A stretch of 64,000 bases of DNA from Pseudomonas mucidolens (GCF_900106045.1 NZ_LT629802.1:3968001-4032000); one strand, 5' to 3'; shown: positions 44,338 through 57,061, counted from the stretch's first letter. Numbers and translations: made by a program. Notes: generated by a model not told the origin, from the sequence alone.

Positions 44338-45121
44338 GGGTACTTTTCCAAAGCGCCATCAGCCGGCGCATGGCTTGCCAGACTTCAGCCTTACGCTGTG
44401 GCTCTTCCATTAATAATTCGAGACCCGGCAATGCCCAGACAACACCGAGGCCCTCGACCTGCAACTGGCGGTACCAGGCTTCGGCGTTGGCTTCACCGGC
44501 GAAACGCACGGCGGGCAGGCCGATCAGCCACAGGCAGGCACAAGGTTCGTCCTCCAGGCGGGCCGACACAAAACTTTGCACAAAATCACGCGCAGCCTCC
44601 GGGCCCTGATCCATGGTGCCACGCACCAGCAGCGGCCAGCGCACCGGCTCGCCAACGATTTGCGGGCTGTCGGGCAGGCCGGCGGCGCGCAACATGTCTT
44701 TGAGCAGCAAATAGGCGGGATCGCGGGTCTGGAAGCGCTCGCCGGTGGGCAACTCCACCAACAGCAAACAACGCCCGGCCCGCAGCAGTTGCAAGGCAAA
44801 GCGCGGCGGCGGCACGACGGGCGCCTTGACCACCGGAGCCGGAGTGTCCTCGACCACCGGGGTCGGCCTGGCAGCCGATGAAGGGCGCGGTACTTCGACC
44901 CTGGCCCGCTCCGTCGGTCGCTCCAGGGCTTGAGCGGCGGGTTTGGCCACTGCCACAGCTGCGGCAGCTTCCTCGCCCGACACTTCAAAAGGCTCGAACG
45001 GCTCCAGCGCCTGCAACAGTTCGGGCCGCGATGGGGCGGCAAAAGGCAACTCGGTGCGCGGCAGCCAGTTGACCACTTGCATGGCGGTCAAATAAGCACG
45101 ACGTCGGGACTCGATAAGCAC
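44330..45121 (-). CDS. holD: DNA polymerase III psi subunit, pseudomonad type
   Basis: A 263-residue protein. The N-terminal block RRAYLTAMQVVNWLPRTELP is conserved in pseudomonad psi subunits, so the GTG start at 45121 is used. A Pro/Ala-rich linker (about 45-105) precedes a C-terminal domain with LCLWLIGLPAVRF-like and WALPGLELLMEEP segments. The identification rests on position next to rimI, as in E. coli holD-rimI, and on the known cryptic psi of P. aeruginosa, which is much larger than the 137-residue E. coli protein. Psi bridges the clamp loader to single-stranded-DNA-binding protein. Confidence 0.8.
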   Translation of the reverse strand: MLIESRRRAYLTAMQVVNWLPRTELPFAAPSRPELLQALEPFEPFEVSGEEAAAAVAVAKPAAQALERPTERARVEVPRPSSAARPTPVVEDTPAPVVKAPVVPPPRFALQLLRAGRCLLLVELPTGERFQTRDPAYLLLKDMLRAAGLPDSPQIVGEPVRWPLLVRGTMDQGPEAARDFVQSFVSARLEDEPCACLWLIGLPAVRFAGEANAEAWYRQLQVEGLGVVWALPGLELLMEEPQRKAEVWQAMRRLMALWKSTHE

Positions 45122-45280
45122 AGCTCAGCCACTTGTGGATAACTAAAAGAGCGGGGATTCTACCGCCCTTCGGGGTTGATCGCCCACCGTTACAGTCAGC
45201 GCCCTGACCGGCTGTGGATAAATCCCGGCGCCGATGCAGTACAATCGCCGCTTTTAATCGCCAACCAGCCGGCCATTCCA

Positions 45281-46558
45281 ATGATCGAACCCAAGCGCGT
45301 CTTGCGCGCCCTCGCCGAACACTGGGCCCTGCTTGAGCCACTGTGCGAACACTTCGACCAAGGTACCTTGAGCCTTGGCGAGCTGCGTACACAACTGGCC
45401 GCCCAACAACTGGACAGCACGCCGCAGGACATCACCAACCTGCTGGACGTGTGGATTCGCCTGGATATCCTGGTGCCTGTCGCCAAGAGCCCGAACCGTT
45501 TCGAGCTCAACGCACAGATCCACGACTTCCTCGCCTATCTTCGCAAGGAGCACCGGCTAGGCCTGTGCCTGGAAATCGAAGCCTACCTGCGCCACCTTGA
45601 GCGCCTGGCCGGTTATATCCAGGATGCCTTCGACATCCGCGACGGGCATGATCTGGCCCGCCAACTGCGGTTGTTGGACATGCGTGTGCGCGACGTGCTG
45701 AAAAAACTCGCCAACGACGAACAGGCCCTCGCCGCCGTGGCCGACCGGGCCAAGACCAGCGACCGGCAAATCCCGTTGCGCCAGCGCTATGCCGAAGTGC
45801 TGGCCACCTGGGACGAATACGTCGAACCGATGATTCAGCTGGTGAACGCCGACGGCGCGTTCGAGCAAGGTGTGCGCAAGGTCGAGAACGTGCTGCTGCG
45901 CATGCTCACCGAGCAACAGCGCCTCGGCCACCTGGTGGACGACGACATGCTGTTGCGCACTCACGCGCGCATCCTCGAAATGCAGACCAGCGCCCAGTTG
46001 ACCTTGCGTCATGCCCGCGAGCTGCTGTTGCCATTGCGTGAAGAAGCACGCCGGCACAATGCCGTGACCCGTGGCGCGGCCCTGGCCTTGTCGGCCATCC
46101 GCCGCAAGGGCCTGGACGCGGTGCCGCAAGCGGCAATGCCGATGTTCACCCGGCCGCAAAGCACCTTTCTCGGCAGCGCCAGCCAGGTCGAAGCCTATGT
46201 GTACGCCTTGGCGAATTTCGAACCCAAGCCGGCGCGCTTCCCCAAGACTCACAAATCCCACAAGGGCCAGGCGCCTCGCGCACCGCGCACGGTCAAGGAA
46301 ATGCTCGAACGCTGCGAAGACGCGCTGCCGATGCCGGACCTGATGACCTGGCTGCTGGAACAGGAACCGGACGGCGCCACCGACGAGTTGCTGTACTGGT
46401 TCTCGCGCCTGTCGCGGGAAAAGCGTTTCAAGCGCGAGCGCCTGGAACGCCGGGATTACCACACTCACGAGCACCAGGTCAGCCTGCGCTCATTCGCCCT
46501 GCTCCCGGCCAGCACTGATGCGGCCGAGCACTCTGCGAGCACCCCTTATGCATCTTGA
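45281..46558 (+). CDS. mksF: Condensin MksF (kleisin)
   Basis: A 425-residue alpha-helical protein, the kleisin-type subunit of the MukBEF-like SMC complex MksBEF. The ATG at 45281 gives MIEPKRVLRALAEHWALLEP; the upstream open frame is unlike the family. The N-terminal winged-helix (about 1-110) and helical middle (about 115-290) fit. The 3' end overlaps mksE by 11 bp, so the three genes are one operon. It links the two SMC heads. Homologue of JetA in Wadjet systems. Confidence 0.88.
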   Translation: MIEPKRVLRALAEHWALLEPLCEHFDQGTLSLGELRTQLAAQQLDSTPQDITNLLDVWIRLDILVPVAKSPNRFELNAQIHDFLAYLRKEHRLGLCLEIEAYLRHLERLAGYIQDAFDIRDGHDLARQLRLLDMRVRDVLKKLANDEQALAAVADRAKTSDRQIPLRQRYAEVLATWDEYVEPMIQLVNADGAFEQGVRKVENVLLRMLTEQQRLGHLVDDDMLLRTHARILEMQTSAQLTLRHARELLLPLREEARRHNAVTRGAALALSAIRRKGLDAVPQAAMPMFTRPQSTFLGSASQVEAYVYALANFEPKPARFPKTHKSHKGQAPRAPRTVKEMLERCEDALPMPDLMTWLLEQEPDGATDELLYWFSRLSREKRFKRERLERRDYHTHEHQVSLRSFALLPASTDAAEHSASTPYAS

Positions 46559-47255
46559 TCTATCCGAACTGTCCCAGCTGGCGCCGATTTTTCGCGAGCT
46601 GTTCAAGGGTTACCACGTCAGCCGCCGCGACCCGGAGCTGTACGCGCAATTGTCGAATTTCCAGGATCAGTACCGCACCCTGTTCAAGGCCCTGGGCTTT
46701 GAGTTGGTATGCGATACCCGTGGTTTCTACTACTTCGTCCCGGACACCGCCGCTGCCGCCGCGCAGGTCAATAAGACCGCTCAGCGCCTGGCGTTGTTCA
46801 CCTTCATCCTGGTCGAACACCTGGCCGACCAGGGTCGCGATCCGATTGCCGTGCTGGACGGCGGCAGTCTGGGCCGCGATGAACTGCCGTCGTTGCTGGA
46901 GAAGTACCGCGACCTGTTTATCCAGGCCGAAGTGCAGACCCAGGAGGAGCTGGAAGAGAAAATCATGCGCCGCATGACCCAACTCGGGTTTGCCAGCGAG
47001 GACAACGGTACCTACCGCTTCCTGCCGCCGATGCACCGCTTCCTTGACGTGTGCCTGTCGGTGCAGCAAGACCGCGACCTCGCTGCCAGCGTCCACAGTG
47101 TGTTGCCATTACCGGCGCCGGTGATCATCGACGAAGACAGCGATGAAAAGCTGCTGCAGACCGAAGATCCGCTGGACCTCAGTGACTTCGCTGAAGAAAG
47201 CGAAGAAGACGCCCTGGCCCGCGCCATTGCCGAAGAACAGGAGACCGATGCATGA
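46548..47255 (+). CDS. mksE: Condensin MksE
   Basis: A 235-residue protein that binds MksF. The ATG at 46548 starts MHLDLSELSQLAPIFRELFK and overlaps the mksF stop by 11 bp; its own stop overlaps mksB (ATGA). Winged-helix blocks include HVSRRDPELYAQLSNFQDQY and LGFASEDNGTYRFLPPMHRF. The C-terminal 45 residues are very acidic (DEDSDEKLLQTEDPLDLSDF), as in family members. Homologue of MukE and of JetB. Confidence 0.88.
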   Translation: MHLDLSELSQLAPIFRELFKGYHVSRRDPELYAQLSNFQDQYRTLFKALGFELVCDTRGFYYFVPDTAAAAAQVNKTAQRLALFTFILVEHLADQGRDPIAVLDGGSLGRDELPSLLEKYRDLFIQAEVQTQEELEEKIMRRMTQLGFASEDNGTYRFLPPMHRFLDVCLSVQQDRDLAASVHSVLPLPAPVIIDEDSDEKLLQTEDPLDLSDFAEESEEDALARAIAEEQETDA

Positions 47256-50092
47256 GCAAGGAACGCTACGGCATTCGCCGCTTCGCCCTATTGAACACTG
47301 CGGGTTACAGCCTGGGTCTGTTCCCGCTGGAAGAACCGCTGTCGGTATACGGCGCGAACAACCTGGGTAAGTCGGCCTCGATCAACGCCTTGCAGTTCCC
47401 GATTCTGGCGCGCATGTCGGACATGAGTTTCGGCAAGTACACCCTGGAGCAATCCCGGCGTTTCTACTTTGCCACCGACACCAGCTACATTCTCGTGGAA
47501 GTGTCTCTGCCCCATGGCCCGCATGTGATTGGCGTGGTCGGTCGTGGCCCGGGCGGCGGTTTCGGTCACCAGTTCTTTGCCTACGCGGGCAAACTGGACC
47601 TGGCGCATTACCAGAAGAATGACACCTGTCTGCGCCAGAAAGAACTGTTCACCAACCTTGAGCGCGAAGGCCTGAAAGCCTACGAACTCAAGCCCGATGA
47701 ACTGCGGCGCTTGCTGGTCGGCGGTCACACCTCGATTCCGCTGGACCTGACCCTGATTCCGCTGCGCTCTACCAGCGAGCAGAGCCTGAAGACCTTCCGC
47801 GCGCTGTTCATCAACTTGCTGCACATGCGCGAAATCACCGCGGCCAAGCTCAAGCAGCTGTTCCTCGATGCCTTCGAGCACAGCTTGCGCTCCGGCAGTG
47901 TCGACTACATCGCCGCGTGTGAAGAAGCCTTCCGCGACGTACGACGCATGGAGCAGGATTACAACTCGCTGGTGGCTGCCGGGCCGCTGGTCGAAGCGCT
48001 GGCCAATGGCGTGAAACACCGCGACACCCTGCGCGGCAAATTGCATCGTCTGTCGCCACTGCTGGATTCGCTGCTGGGTACCTGGTCGGATTACGCCGGC
48101 GCGCGCAAGGAAGAACTGACAATCCAGGCCGAGCATTACCGCAACGAGCAAGACGCCCTGCAGAATGATCAGCGCGGCGGTACTCAAGAGCTGATGCGCC
48201 TGGAGCGGGAAATCAGCGGGGTTCAGCGCTGGCTGGGCGAGCTGTCGGTGCTCAAGCATCGCTTTGCCCTGGTGGATAACGTCAAGGTCCTGGAACAGCA
48301 ACTGCTGGCGGCCAAGGATGCCCACGATGAATTGGCGGGCGCCCTGGCGCAGTCGCGGCAGTTCAGCGCGGAGGATCTGGACGAACGCCTGCGCGACCTG
48401 GAAAAACGCCTGAAGTCGGTCAAGCAACAGCTCGATCATGCGGACAACAACAGCTACGCCAAGCTGCGGGAAGAGTTCTCACAGCAAGATGTCGAACGAC
48501 TGATGCGTCTGTTCAACAGTTCGCTGTTCAGCCTGCCGCTGGGTGAGCATGGCATCACCCTGGATGAAGACGGCCAGTGGGTAAAGTCGCTGGAACTGAT
48601 CCTCGATGGCTTCAAGGGCGAGCGTTTCGAAGTGCCGGGGTTGTGCATCGATATCTCGCACATCGAACCACCCGCATTGCAGGCCCTCGCCGACCGCGCG
48701 GCGTTACGCGACCAGAAAGAACGCCTGGAAAAAGAACTCAAGCAACTGAAGACCCAGGCGGCAGTGGTATCTGACCGCGCGGCGAGCAAGACCCAGACCG
48801 AAGCGCTGTACCAACAGGTGCTGGACGCGCAGAAGGCCCTGGAAGATTTCCGTCGCACGCAAACCCTGAGTGCCGAAGAAGGCGAAAAACTCGAGCAACT
48901 GGCGCAGATGGAAGCGGCGCAGGACGAATTGAAGCGTTCCAGCGATGCCTTTACCGAGCGCGTCCAGCAACTGTCGGCGAAGCTGCAACTGGTGGGTCGC
49001 CAGATCGCCGACATGGAAGCCAAGCAGCGCACCCTGGATGACGCCTTGCGTCGTCGCCAGTTGCTGCCGGCAGACTTGCCGTTCGGCACGCCGTTCATGG
49101 ATCCCGTCGATGACCCCATGGACAACCTGTTGCCGCTGCTCAATGACTATCAGGACAGCTGGCAAGGTCTGCTGCGCGCTGATGGGCAGATCGAAGCGCT
49201 GTACGCTCAGGTCCGCCTCAAGGGTGTGGCCAAGTTCGACAGCGAAGACGATATGGAGCGTCGCCTGCAACTGCTGATAAACGCCTACGCTCACCGCACC
49301 GACGAAGCCCTGACCCTGGGCAAGGCACGACGCGCGGCGGTCACCGATATCGCACGGACCCTGCGCAACATTCGCAGCGACTACGACAGCCTTGAGCATC
49401 AACTGGCGCTGTTCAACCGTGAGATCAACAAACGCCAGGTATCCAACCTGCAGAGTTTCCGCATTGTGCTGGCGCCGAACAAGGAAGCCCTCAAGCACAT
49501 CGATCAGATCATCCACAGCGCCGGACAGTATGAGGAAGGCGAAACCCTGTCGGTGTTCGACCTCAGTCAGAGCGCCGAACAGGACAATAAGAACGAAGAG
49601 GCCAAAGAGTACCTGGCACGCCTGGTAGCGGCGAACCATAACCAATTGGGTCTCAAGGATCTGTTCGAGCTGGCTTTCGAGATCACCAAGGTCAACGGCC
49701 AGCCGGTGATCCATACCGACATCGACGGCGCCGCGTCCAACGGCACCACCATGACCATCAAGGCGCTGACCAACATGTACTTGTTGCTGCACTTGATGGA
49801 TCGCGAACAGGCGGGTCGTGTGCGCTTGCCCTACTATCTCGACGAAGCGGCAGACATCGACGAGAAGAACCAGGCGGCGTTGCTGGAAACCAGCTTGCAA
49901 CTGGGCTTTGTGCCGATTCTGGCCAGTGTGAAACCACAGGTTTCCGCCCAGGTCGCGATTGACCTGGAAGGCGGTAGCGGGCCGAACGGAATCTACATCG
50001 ACGAGGCGGACTGGAAATACATCCGTCGCCATGATGTGGTGAAAGCGACGGTCAATGTGCAGGCGGATGAGCCGGAGTTGGATGAGGTCTGA
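47252..50092 (+). CDS. mksB: Condensin MksB (SMC-like ATPase)
   Basis: A 946-residue SMC-like ATPase. Walker A is GANNLGKS (34-41). The two halves are joined by long coiled-coil stretches (about 230-430 and 480-610) with a hinge-like middle. The C-terminal head has Walker B YYLDEAADIDEKNQ (about 863-876). It is shorter than MukB (about 1480), as expected for MksB. It folds and segregates chromosomal DNA. No mksG/jetD follows: a terminator and the convergent pqiB gene come next, so this is the housekeeping MksBEF rather than a complete plasmid-defence Wadjet unit. Confidence 0.9.
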   Translation: MSKERYGIRRFALLNTAGYSLGLFPLEEPLSVYGANNLGKSASINALQFPILARMSDMSFGKYTLEQSRRFYFATDTSYILVEVSLPHGPHVIGVVGRGPGGGFGHQFFAYAGKLDLAHYQKNDTCLRQKELFTNLEREGLKAYELKPDELRRLLVGGHTSIPLDLTLIPLRSTSEQSLKTFRALFINLLHMREITAAKLKQLFLDAFEHSLRSGSVDYIAACEEAFRDVRRMEQDYNSLVAAGPLVEALANGVKHRDTLRGKLHRLSPLLDSLLGTWSDYAGARKEELTIQAEHYRNEQDALQNDQRGGTQELMRLEREISGVQRWLGELSVLKHRFALVDNVKVLEQQLLAAKDAHDELAGALAQSRQFSAEDLDERLRDLEKRLKSVKQQLDHADNNSYAKLREEFSQQDVERLMRLFNSSLFSLPLGEHGITLDEDGQWVKSLELILDGFKGERFEVPGLCIDISHIEPPALQALADRAALRDQKERLEKELKQLKTQAAVVSDRAASKTQTEALYQQVLDAQKALEDFRRTQTLSAEEGEKLEQLAQMEAAQDELKRSSDAFTERVQQLSAKLQLVGRQIADMEAKQRTLDDALRRRQLLPADLPFGTPFMDPVDDPMDNLLPLLNDYQDSWQGLLRADGQIEALYAQVRLKGVAKFDSEDDMERRLQLLINAYAHRTDEALTLGKARRAAVTDIARTLRNIRSDYDSLEHQLALFNREINKRQVSNLQSFRIVLAPNKEALKHIDQIIHSAGQYEEGETLSVFDLSQSAEQDNKNEEAKEYLARLVAANHNQLGLKDLFELAFEITKVNGQPVIHTDIDGAASNGTTMTIKALTNMYLLLHLMDREQAGRVRLPYYLDEAADIDEKNQAALLETSLQLGFVPILASVKPQVSAQVAIDLEGGSGPNGIYIDEADWKYIRRHDVVKATVNVQADEPELDEV

Positions 50093-50115
50093 TCTGCCGC
50101 ACTGAAATGCAAAAA

Positions 50116-50147
50116 GGCCGCGATCCCATGGATCGCGGCCTTTTTTT
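50116..50147. terminator. Bidirectional rho-independent terminator, mksB/pqiB
   Basis: An 11-bp perfect stem, GGCCGCGATCC and GGATCGCGGCC around CAT, followed by seven T on the plus strand and preceded by five A. It can end mksB transcription rightward and pqiB leftward. Confidence 0.92.
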
Positions 50148-50158
50148 GGGCGCTGCCT

Positions 50159-52462
50159 TTATTTACCCAGCGGAATCTTGGGCGCCCAGATCAGCCATTC
50201 ATCTTCAAACTTGTCGAACAACGGGAACGTCTGCTCGGGCAGGGCCCTGTTACCCATGCGTTCGCCTTCCGGAGTGGCAAAGGCGATACCGCCCTGGATC
50301 AGGGTTTCCAACGATTCGGTACGCACAGTCGCCCCCTTGAACAGGCCGAAGTCGAGACCAAAACCGCTGGAGTTCCAGAAGCGACTGCCGCCGCGCACCA
50401 ATGGCGCGTACTTGGGTTCGATCAGCACATGGATCAGCACACGGTCGGCTGTCTTGCCCAGTTCGTAACCGGTGACTTTGCCCACGGTGACTTCTCGGTA
50501 CGTTACCGGCACGCCAACTTTCAGCGAACCCCGGCGAGCGGCACTGAGCACCAGGCTCAAACCGGCTTCCGGCACATCGACCTCAGGCGGTTGAGCCAGG
50601 GCCACGAAGTTCTTTTGTGGGCCGGTACTTTTCACCGGCGGCAAGACTTCGATGTATTGACCGGTAACCAGCGTTTCCAGGTTCTCGGTTTTCATCAGGC
50701 CCAGCTCTGGCTTGACCACCCAGAACTGGCTGCCGGCACGGGCAATTTTCTCAGGCACTTGCGTGATGCGCGCGCTGAGTATCACCGATTGCATGTCGGC
50801 GCTCAGATCGACGCTTTCGATCTTGCCCACGTCCAGCCCCTTGAAGCGAATCGGTGAGCCGGCACGCAGGCCATCGGCCCGATCAAGCTTGATCGTCACC
50901 AGTGTTCCGCTCTGACTGGCGGTTTCATGATCGGCAAACAGGCGGAAACGTGGAATACGTTTTTTCAGCGGGACATTCTGCTCCGGGGTTTCAAAAGCAA
51001 TACCACCGGCCATCAGGCTTTGCAGGGATTCACTTTTCACCTGGATGCCGCCGGTGAGCCCGCCCGTCAACGTCACGCCGCTGGCGTTCCAGAAACGCGT
51101 CGAACCGTTGACCAGACCTTCGTATTCCTTCTCGATGTGAACGCCAATCACCAGTTGTTTGCGCTTGCGCGAGAACTGATAACTCTGGACCGAACCGACC
51201 TTGACCTGCTTGTAGAGGATCGGGCTTCCGACCTCCAGGGAACCAAGGCTGTCGGTCAGCAAGACAAGGTGCAAGCCTGGCGAGCGCAAGTCCAGCGGCG
51301 GAGCTTTGGCCCGAGCCTCGAATTCTCTCTGGGGTGTGGCGCCCTTGTCGCCGGGGCGAATAGCAATGTAGTTGCCTTTGACCAGGGCTTCCAGGCCGGT
51401 GATACCCGCCAGGGAGATGGAAGGTTTGACCACCCAGAATTGCGTGCCGTCGACCAGATAATCTTCGGCCAATGGGTCCAGGGTCAATTCGGCAGTGGCG
51501 CTGGACAGGTCAGAATCGACCTTCAGGGCTTTCAGGCTACCCACCTGGATGCCTTTGTACATCACCGGCGTACGACCGGCTTGCAGGCCCTCGAAGTCGC
51601 TGAGTTTGACCTTGATCCGGATACCTGCGGCGGCGGCATCAAAGTCTTCATACAGACGGAACGGCAGGCTTGGATCCGTGGGCGGACTATCCGTACGATT
51701 CTCCGGTGTGGCGAAGGAGATACCACCGGACACGATGCTGGCCAGGGATTCGCTGCGCACTTTGACGCCAGACAGGTTCGCGTCGATGCTGATGCCGCTG
51801 GCGTTCCAGAAACGTGTGTGTTTGCGCACCAGATTGGCGTAGGTCGGCTCGATATAGACTTTGATCTCGACGGTGTTCTGATCGGCGGATAACAGGTAGC
51901 TTTTAATCTGGCCCACCTGGATCTGTTTGTAGAATACCGGGCTGCCGCGGTCGAGCGAACCGAGTCGATCGGCCTTGAGGGTCAGGTGCAAACCGGGCTT
52001 GGCGTCGGACAATGGCGGCTCTTCGGAGAGCGCCTTGAACTTGCGTGTGGGTTCGCCATCACCGGGGCTGGCGGCGATGTAGTTACCCGAGACCAGGGTT
52101 TCGAGCCCAGTGATCCCGGCCAGAGTGACACTGGGCTTGACCAGCCAGAAGCGCGTGTTGGACTTGAGGTACTGATCAACGTCCTTGTCCATCTCGATGG
52201 TCGCAATCACCCCGCGATTACTGCCTTCATCATCCAAGGCCAGGGTTTTGACCTTACCCACGGGCATGCCTTTGTAGACCACTTCGGTCTTGTTGGCTTG
52301 GATGCCTTCGCCACTTTCAAAGCGCACCTGGATCTCGATGCCTGTCTGGCTGTAGGAACGCCATCCGAGCCAGCCGCCGATCACCAAGGCGATCAGAGGC
52401 AGCACCCAAATGGCCGACCAGTTCGAAGCGGGGCGGGTTTTAGCCGTTGGCAAATCAGTCAT
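50159..52462 (-). CDS. pqiB: Paraquat-inducible protein B, six MCE domains
   Basis: A 767-residue periplasmic protein anchored by one N-terminal helix (about residues 16-36, SAIWVLPLIALVIGGWLGW). Six MCE/MlaD repeats follow, each with a 'G.pV.ykgi.VGkv' core: VVYKGMPVGKV, VFYKQIQVGQI, VMYKGIQVGSL, ILYKQVKVGSV, IRFKGLDVGKI and VTYREVTVGKV. E. coli PqiB has three MCE domains and LetB has seven, so this lies between. It would form a stacked-ring tunnel across the periplasm that moves lipids between membranes. It is the last gene of the pqiA-pqiA-pqiB operon; its start overlaps the upstream gene by 8 bp. Confidence 0.92.
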   Translation of the reverse strand: MTDLPTAKTRPASNWSAIWVLPLIALVIGGWLGWRSYSQTGIEIQVRFESGEGIQANKTEVVYKGMPVGKVKTLALDDEGSNRGVIATIEMDKDVDQYLKSNTRFWLVKPSVTLAGITGLETLVSGNYIAASPGDGEPTRKFKALSEEPPLSDAKPGLHLTLKADRLGSLDRGSPVFYKQIQVGQIKSYLLSADQNTVEIKVYIEPTYANLVRKHTRFWNASGISIDANLSGVKVRSESLASIVSGGISFATPENRTDSPPTDPSLPFRLYEDFDAAAAGIRIKVKLSDFEGLQAGRTPVMYKGIQVGSLKALKVDSDLSSATAELTLDPLAEDYLVDGTQFWVVKPSISLAGITGLEALVKGNYIAIRPGDKGATPQREFEARAKAPPLDLRSPGLHLVLLTDSLGSLEVGSPILYKQVKVGSVQSYQFSRKRKQLVIGVHIEKEYEGLVNGSTRFWNASGVTLTGGLTGGIQVKSESLQSLMAGGIAFETPEQNVPLKKRIPRFRLFADHETASQSGTLVTIKLDRADGLRAGSPIRFKGLDVGKIESVDLSADMQSVILSARITQVPEKIARAGSQFWVVKPELGLMKTENLETLVTGQYIEVLPPVKSTGPQKNFVALAQPPEVDVPEAGLSLVLSAARRGSLKVGVPVTYREVTVGKVTGYELGKTADRVLIHVLIEPKYAPLVRGGSRFWNSSGFGLDFGLFKGATVRTESLETLIQGGIAFATPEGERMGNRALPEQTFPLFDKFEDEWLIWAPKIPLGK

Positions 52463-53084
52463 GGTCGTCGTCCGACTCCGTGTTATCCCAAATCAGTCGG
52501 GGATCAAAGGTTACTGCGGCAAACATTGTCAAAATAACTACGCTGGCGAAAGCCACGGCGCCGAGATTGGCCTCGACGCTGGCAAGTCGACCAAAGTTGA
52601 CAACCGCCACGAGGATGGCGATCACAAAGATATCCAGCATGGACCAGCGACCGATGAATTCGATAAAGCGGTACATGATAATGCGTTGGCGGGCAGACAT
52701 CGGCTGATGGCGCTGTACCGAAAAAAGTAACAACGCGAGACCTACCAGTTTGAAGGTCGGGACCAGGATACTGGCGATAAACACCACGGCGGCAATGGGG
52801 AACATGCCATGCTGAACCAGCTCGATCACACCGGCCATGATCGTGCTAGGAGCGCCTTGCCCCAAAGAGCTGATCGTCATGATCGGCAGCAGATTCGCCG
52901 GGATATATAGAATCGCAGCGGTGATCAGCAATGCCCAGGTGCGCATCAAACTGTTCGGACGCCGAGCGTGGACCAGCGCGCCGCACCGGGTGCACGTTTG
53001 TTCGTCGGTATTGGGATCTTGCTTGTTCAGTTCGTGACATTCCGTACAGATCAGAATGCCTGCATCAATCGCCCGCATGAACAT
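52455..53084 (-). CDS. pqiA: Paraquat-inducible protein A, second half-size copy
   Basis: A 209-residue inner-membrane protein. A zinc-ribbon-like CxxC pair is at the N-terminus (ICTECHELNKQ and CTRCGALVHA), followed by about four membrane segments (about 52-72, 95-118, 145-165 and 172-192). E. coli PqiA (about 417 residues) joins two such halves in one chain; here they are separate genes. It probably feeds lipid to or from the PqiB tunnel. Overlaps pqiB by 8 bp and the upstream pqiA-like gene by 20 bp. Confidence 0.88.
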   Translation of the reverse strand: MFMRAIDAGILICTECHELNKQDPNTDEQTCTRCGALVHARRPNSLMRTWALLITAAILYIPANLLPIMTISSLGQGAPSTIMAGVIELVQHGMFPIAAVVFIASILVPTFKLVGLALLLFSVQRHQPMSARQRIIMYRFIEFIGRWSMLDIFVIAILVAVVNFGRLASVEANLGAVAFASVVILTMFAAVTFDPRLIWDNTESDDDHD

Positions 53085-53724
53085 CCTCTCCAGACAAAGC
53101 TTGCCAGATCTGGTGAGGCGACATCACTACCTCCAGCAGAATCTGAACCATCAACAGGCTGATAAAACACACCAGTCCCAGGCCCAAGGTGAGAGAAGCT
53201 ATATCGACCAGCTTTACGATCGCGACCAGCACTCCCATCAGGTAGACCTCAAGCATTCCCCAATCCCGCAGGTGATGATAAATACGGTAGAGCAGCAGGC
53301 CGTAGTTACGACCGATATTCCAGCGAATACTGAGCAGTACCGCGAGCTGGCAGAGCAGCTTGACCAGCGGAATACCCATACTGCAAAGGAACACCACCAC
53401 GGCAACACCTTGCATGCCGGTATTGAACAAGGCGACGACACCACTCCATACCGTGTCCTCAGAAGTCAGCCCGAGTAGATTGAGCTGCATGATGGGTAAA
53501 AAGTTCGCAGGGACGTACAACAACAACGCGGCGAGCACCAAGGCGAGGCTTCGCTCGATGACGTTGTAGCGATGGGCGTACAGCTCATAGCCACAGCGTG
53601 GGCATTGGGCTTTTTCACCATGGGCCAGCGCTGGCTTGCGCATCAGCAAGTCGCATTCGTGACATGCCAGCAAATCGTCCAGCGGCAAATCCGACACCTT
53701 TAAGGTATCAACCGGATCGGGCAT
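53065..53724 (-). CDS. pqiA: Paraquat-inducible protein A, first half-size copy
   Basis: A 219-residue inner-membrane protein, first gene of the operon. Zinc-ribbon cysteines are in LACHECDLLMRK and CPRCGYELYA, followed by LPIMQLNLLGL and about four membrane segments. It corresponds to the N-terminal half of E. coli PqiA/LetA. The two half-size proteins probably pair. Overlaps the second copy by 20 bp. Confidence 0.88.
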   Translation of the reverse strand: MPDPVDTLKVSDLPLDDLLACHECDLLMRKPALAHGEKAQCPRCGYELYAHRYNVIERSLALVLAALLLYVPANFLPIMQLNLLGLTSEDTVWSGVVALFNTGMQGVAVVVFLCSMGIPLVKLLCQLAVLLSIRWNIGRNYGLLLYRIYHHLRDWGMLEVYLMGVLVAIVKLVDIASLTLGLGLVCFISLLMVQILLEVVMSPHQIWQALSGEDVHAGD

Positions 53725-53850
53725 ATAGGGCTCGAGCTCTAAAAATGATCAGGTGCCTATTCTAGTGTTCTGGCCCGGAAATAACTGTGCAAATTTGTCG
53801 GCAAGTTACAGTGTTTGTTCGCCGTCACTTTCCGAACGCCCAAAAACAAA

Positions 53851-53880
53851 ACCCCTGTCTGCGTAGGCAGACAGGGGTTC
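53851..53880 (-). terminator. rrn operon terminator
   Basis: A long stem (ACCCCTGTCTGC / GCAGACAGGGGT, loop GTAG), with the minus strand reading on into TTTTGTTTTTG. It lies about 10 bp past the 5S 3' end. Confidence 0.92.
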
Positions 53881-53890
53881 TGGAATTTAA

Positions 53891-54006
53891 TCTTGACGAT
53901 GACCTACTCTCACATGGGGAAACCCCACACTACCATCGGCGATGCATCGTTTCACTACTGAGTTCGGGATGGGATCAGGTGGTTCCAATGCTCTATGGTC
54001 GTCAAG
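53891..54006 (-). rRNA. rrf: 5S ribosomal RNA
   Basis: The minus strand reads the Pseudomonas 5S sequence, from CTTGACGACCATAGAGCATT to the GTAGGTCATCGTCAAG end; ends may be off by 1-3 nt. Length about 116 nt. Last RNA of the operon. Confidence 0.95.
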
Positions 54007-54169
54007 AAATTCGGTGGCCGGCGCGTTTTCTCTAACGAGATCACGTTCCAGCGAATGGGTATGTAATAGATTTGTGTGTGCTGCAAACTTTCGGTTTGTA
54101 TCGTCTTCACACACCGCAATCTGGTTGCTCTGGATTAGAGAGCCGACGCAAATTGCTTGGGTGTTATAT

Positions 54170-57061
<2,892 letters not shown>

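Noticed and set aside
48704..50032. 442-residue open frame on the minus strand
   Set aside because: Lies fully antisense to mksB, whose motifs and operon overlap are clear; long shadow frames are common in GC-rich DNA.
45281..50092. Complete Wadjet (JetABCD) defence system
   Set aside because: JetD/MksG is missing and the operon closes with a terminator; the position beside holD-rimI is that of the housekeeping condensin.
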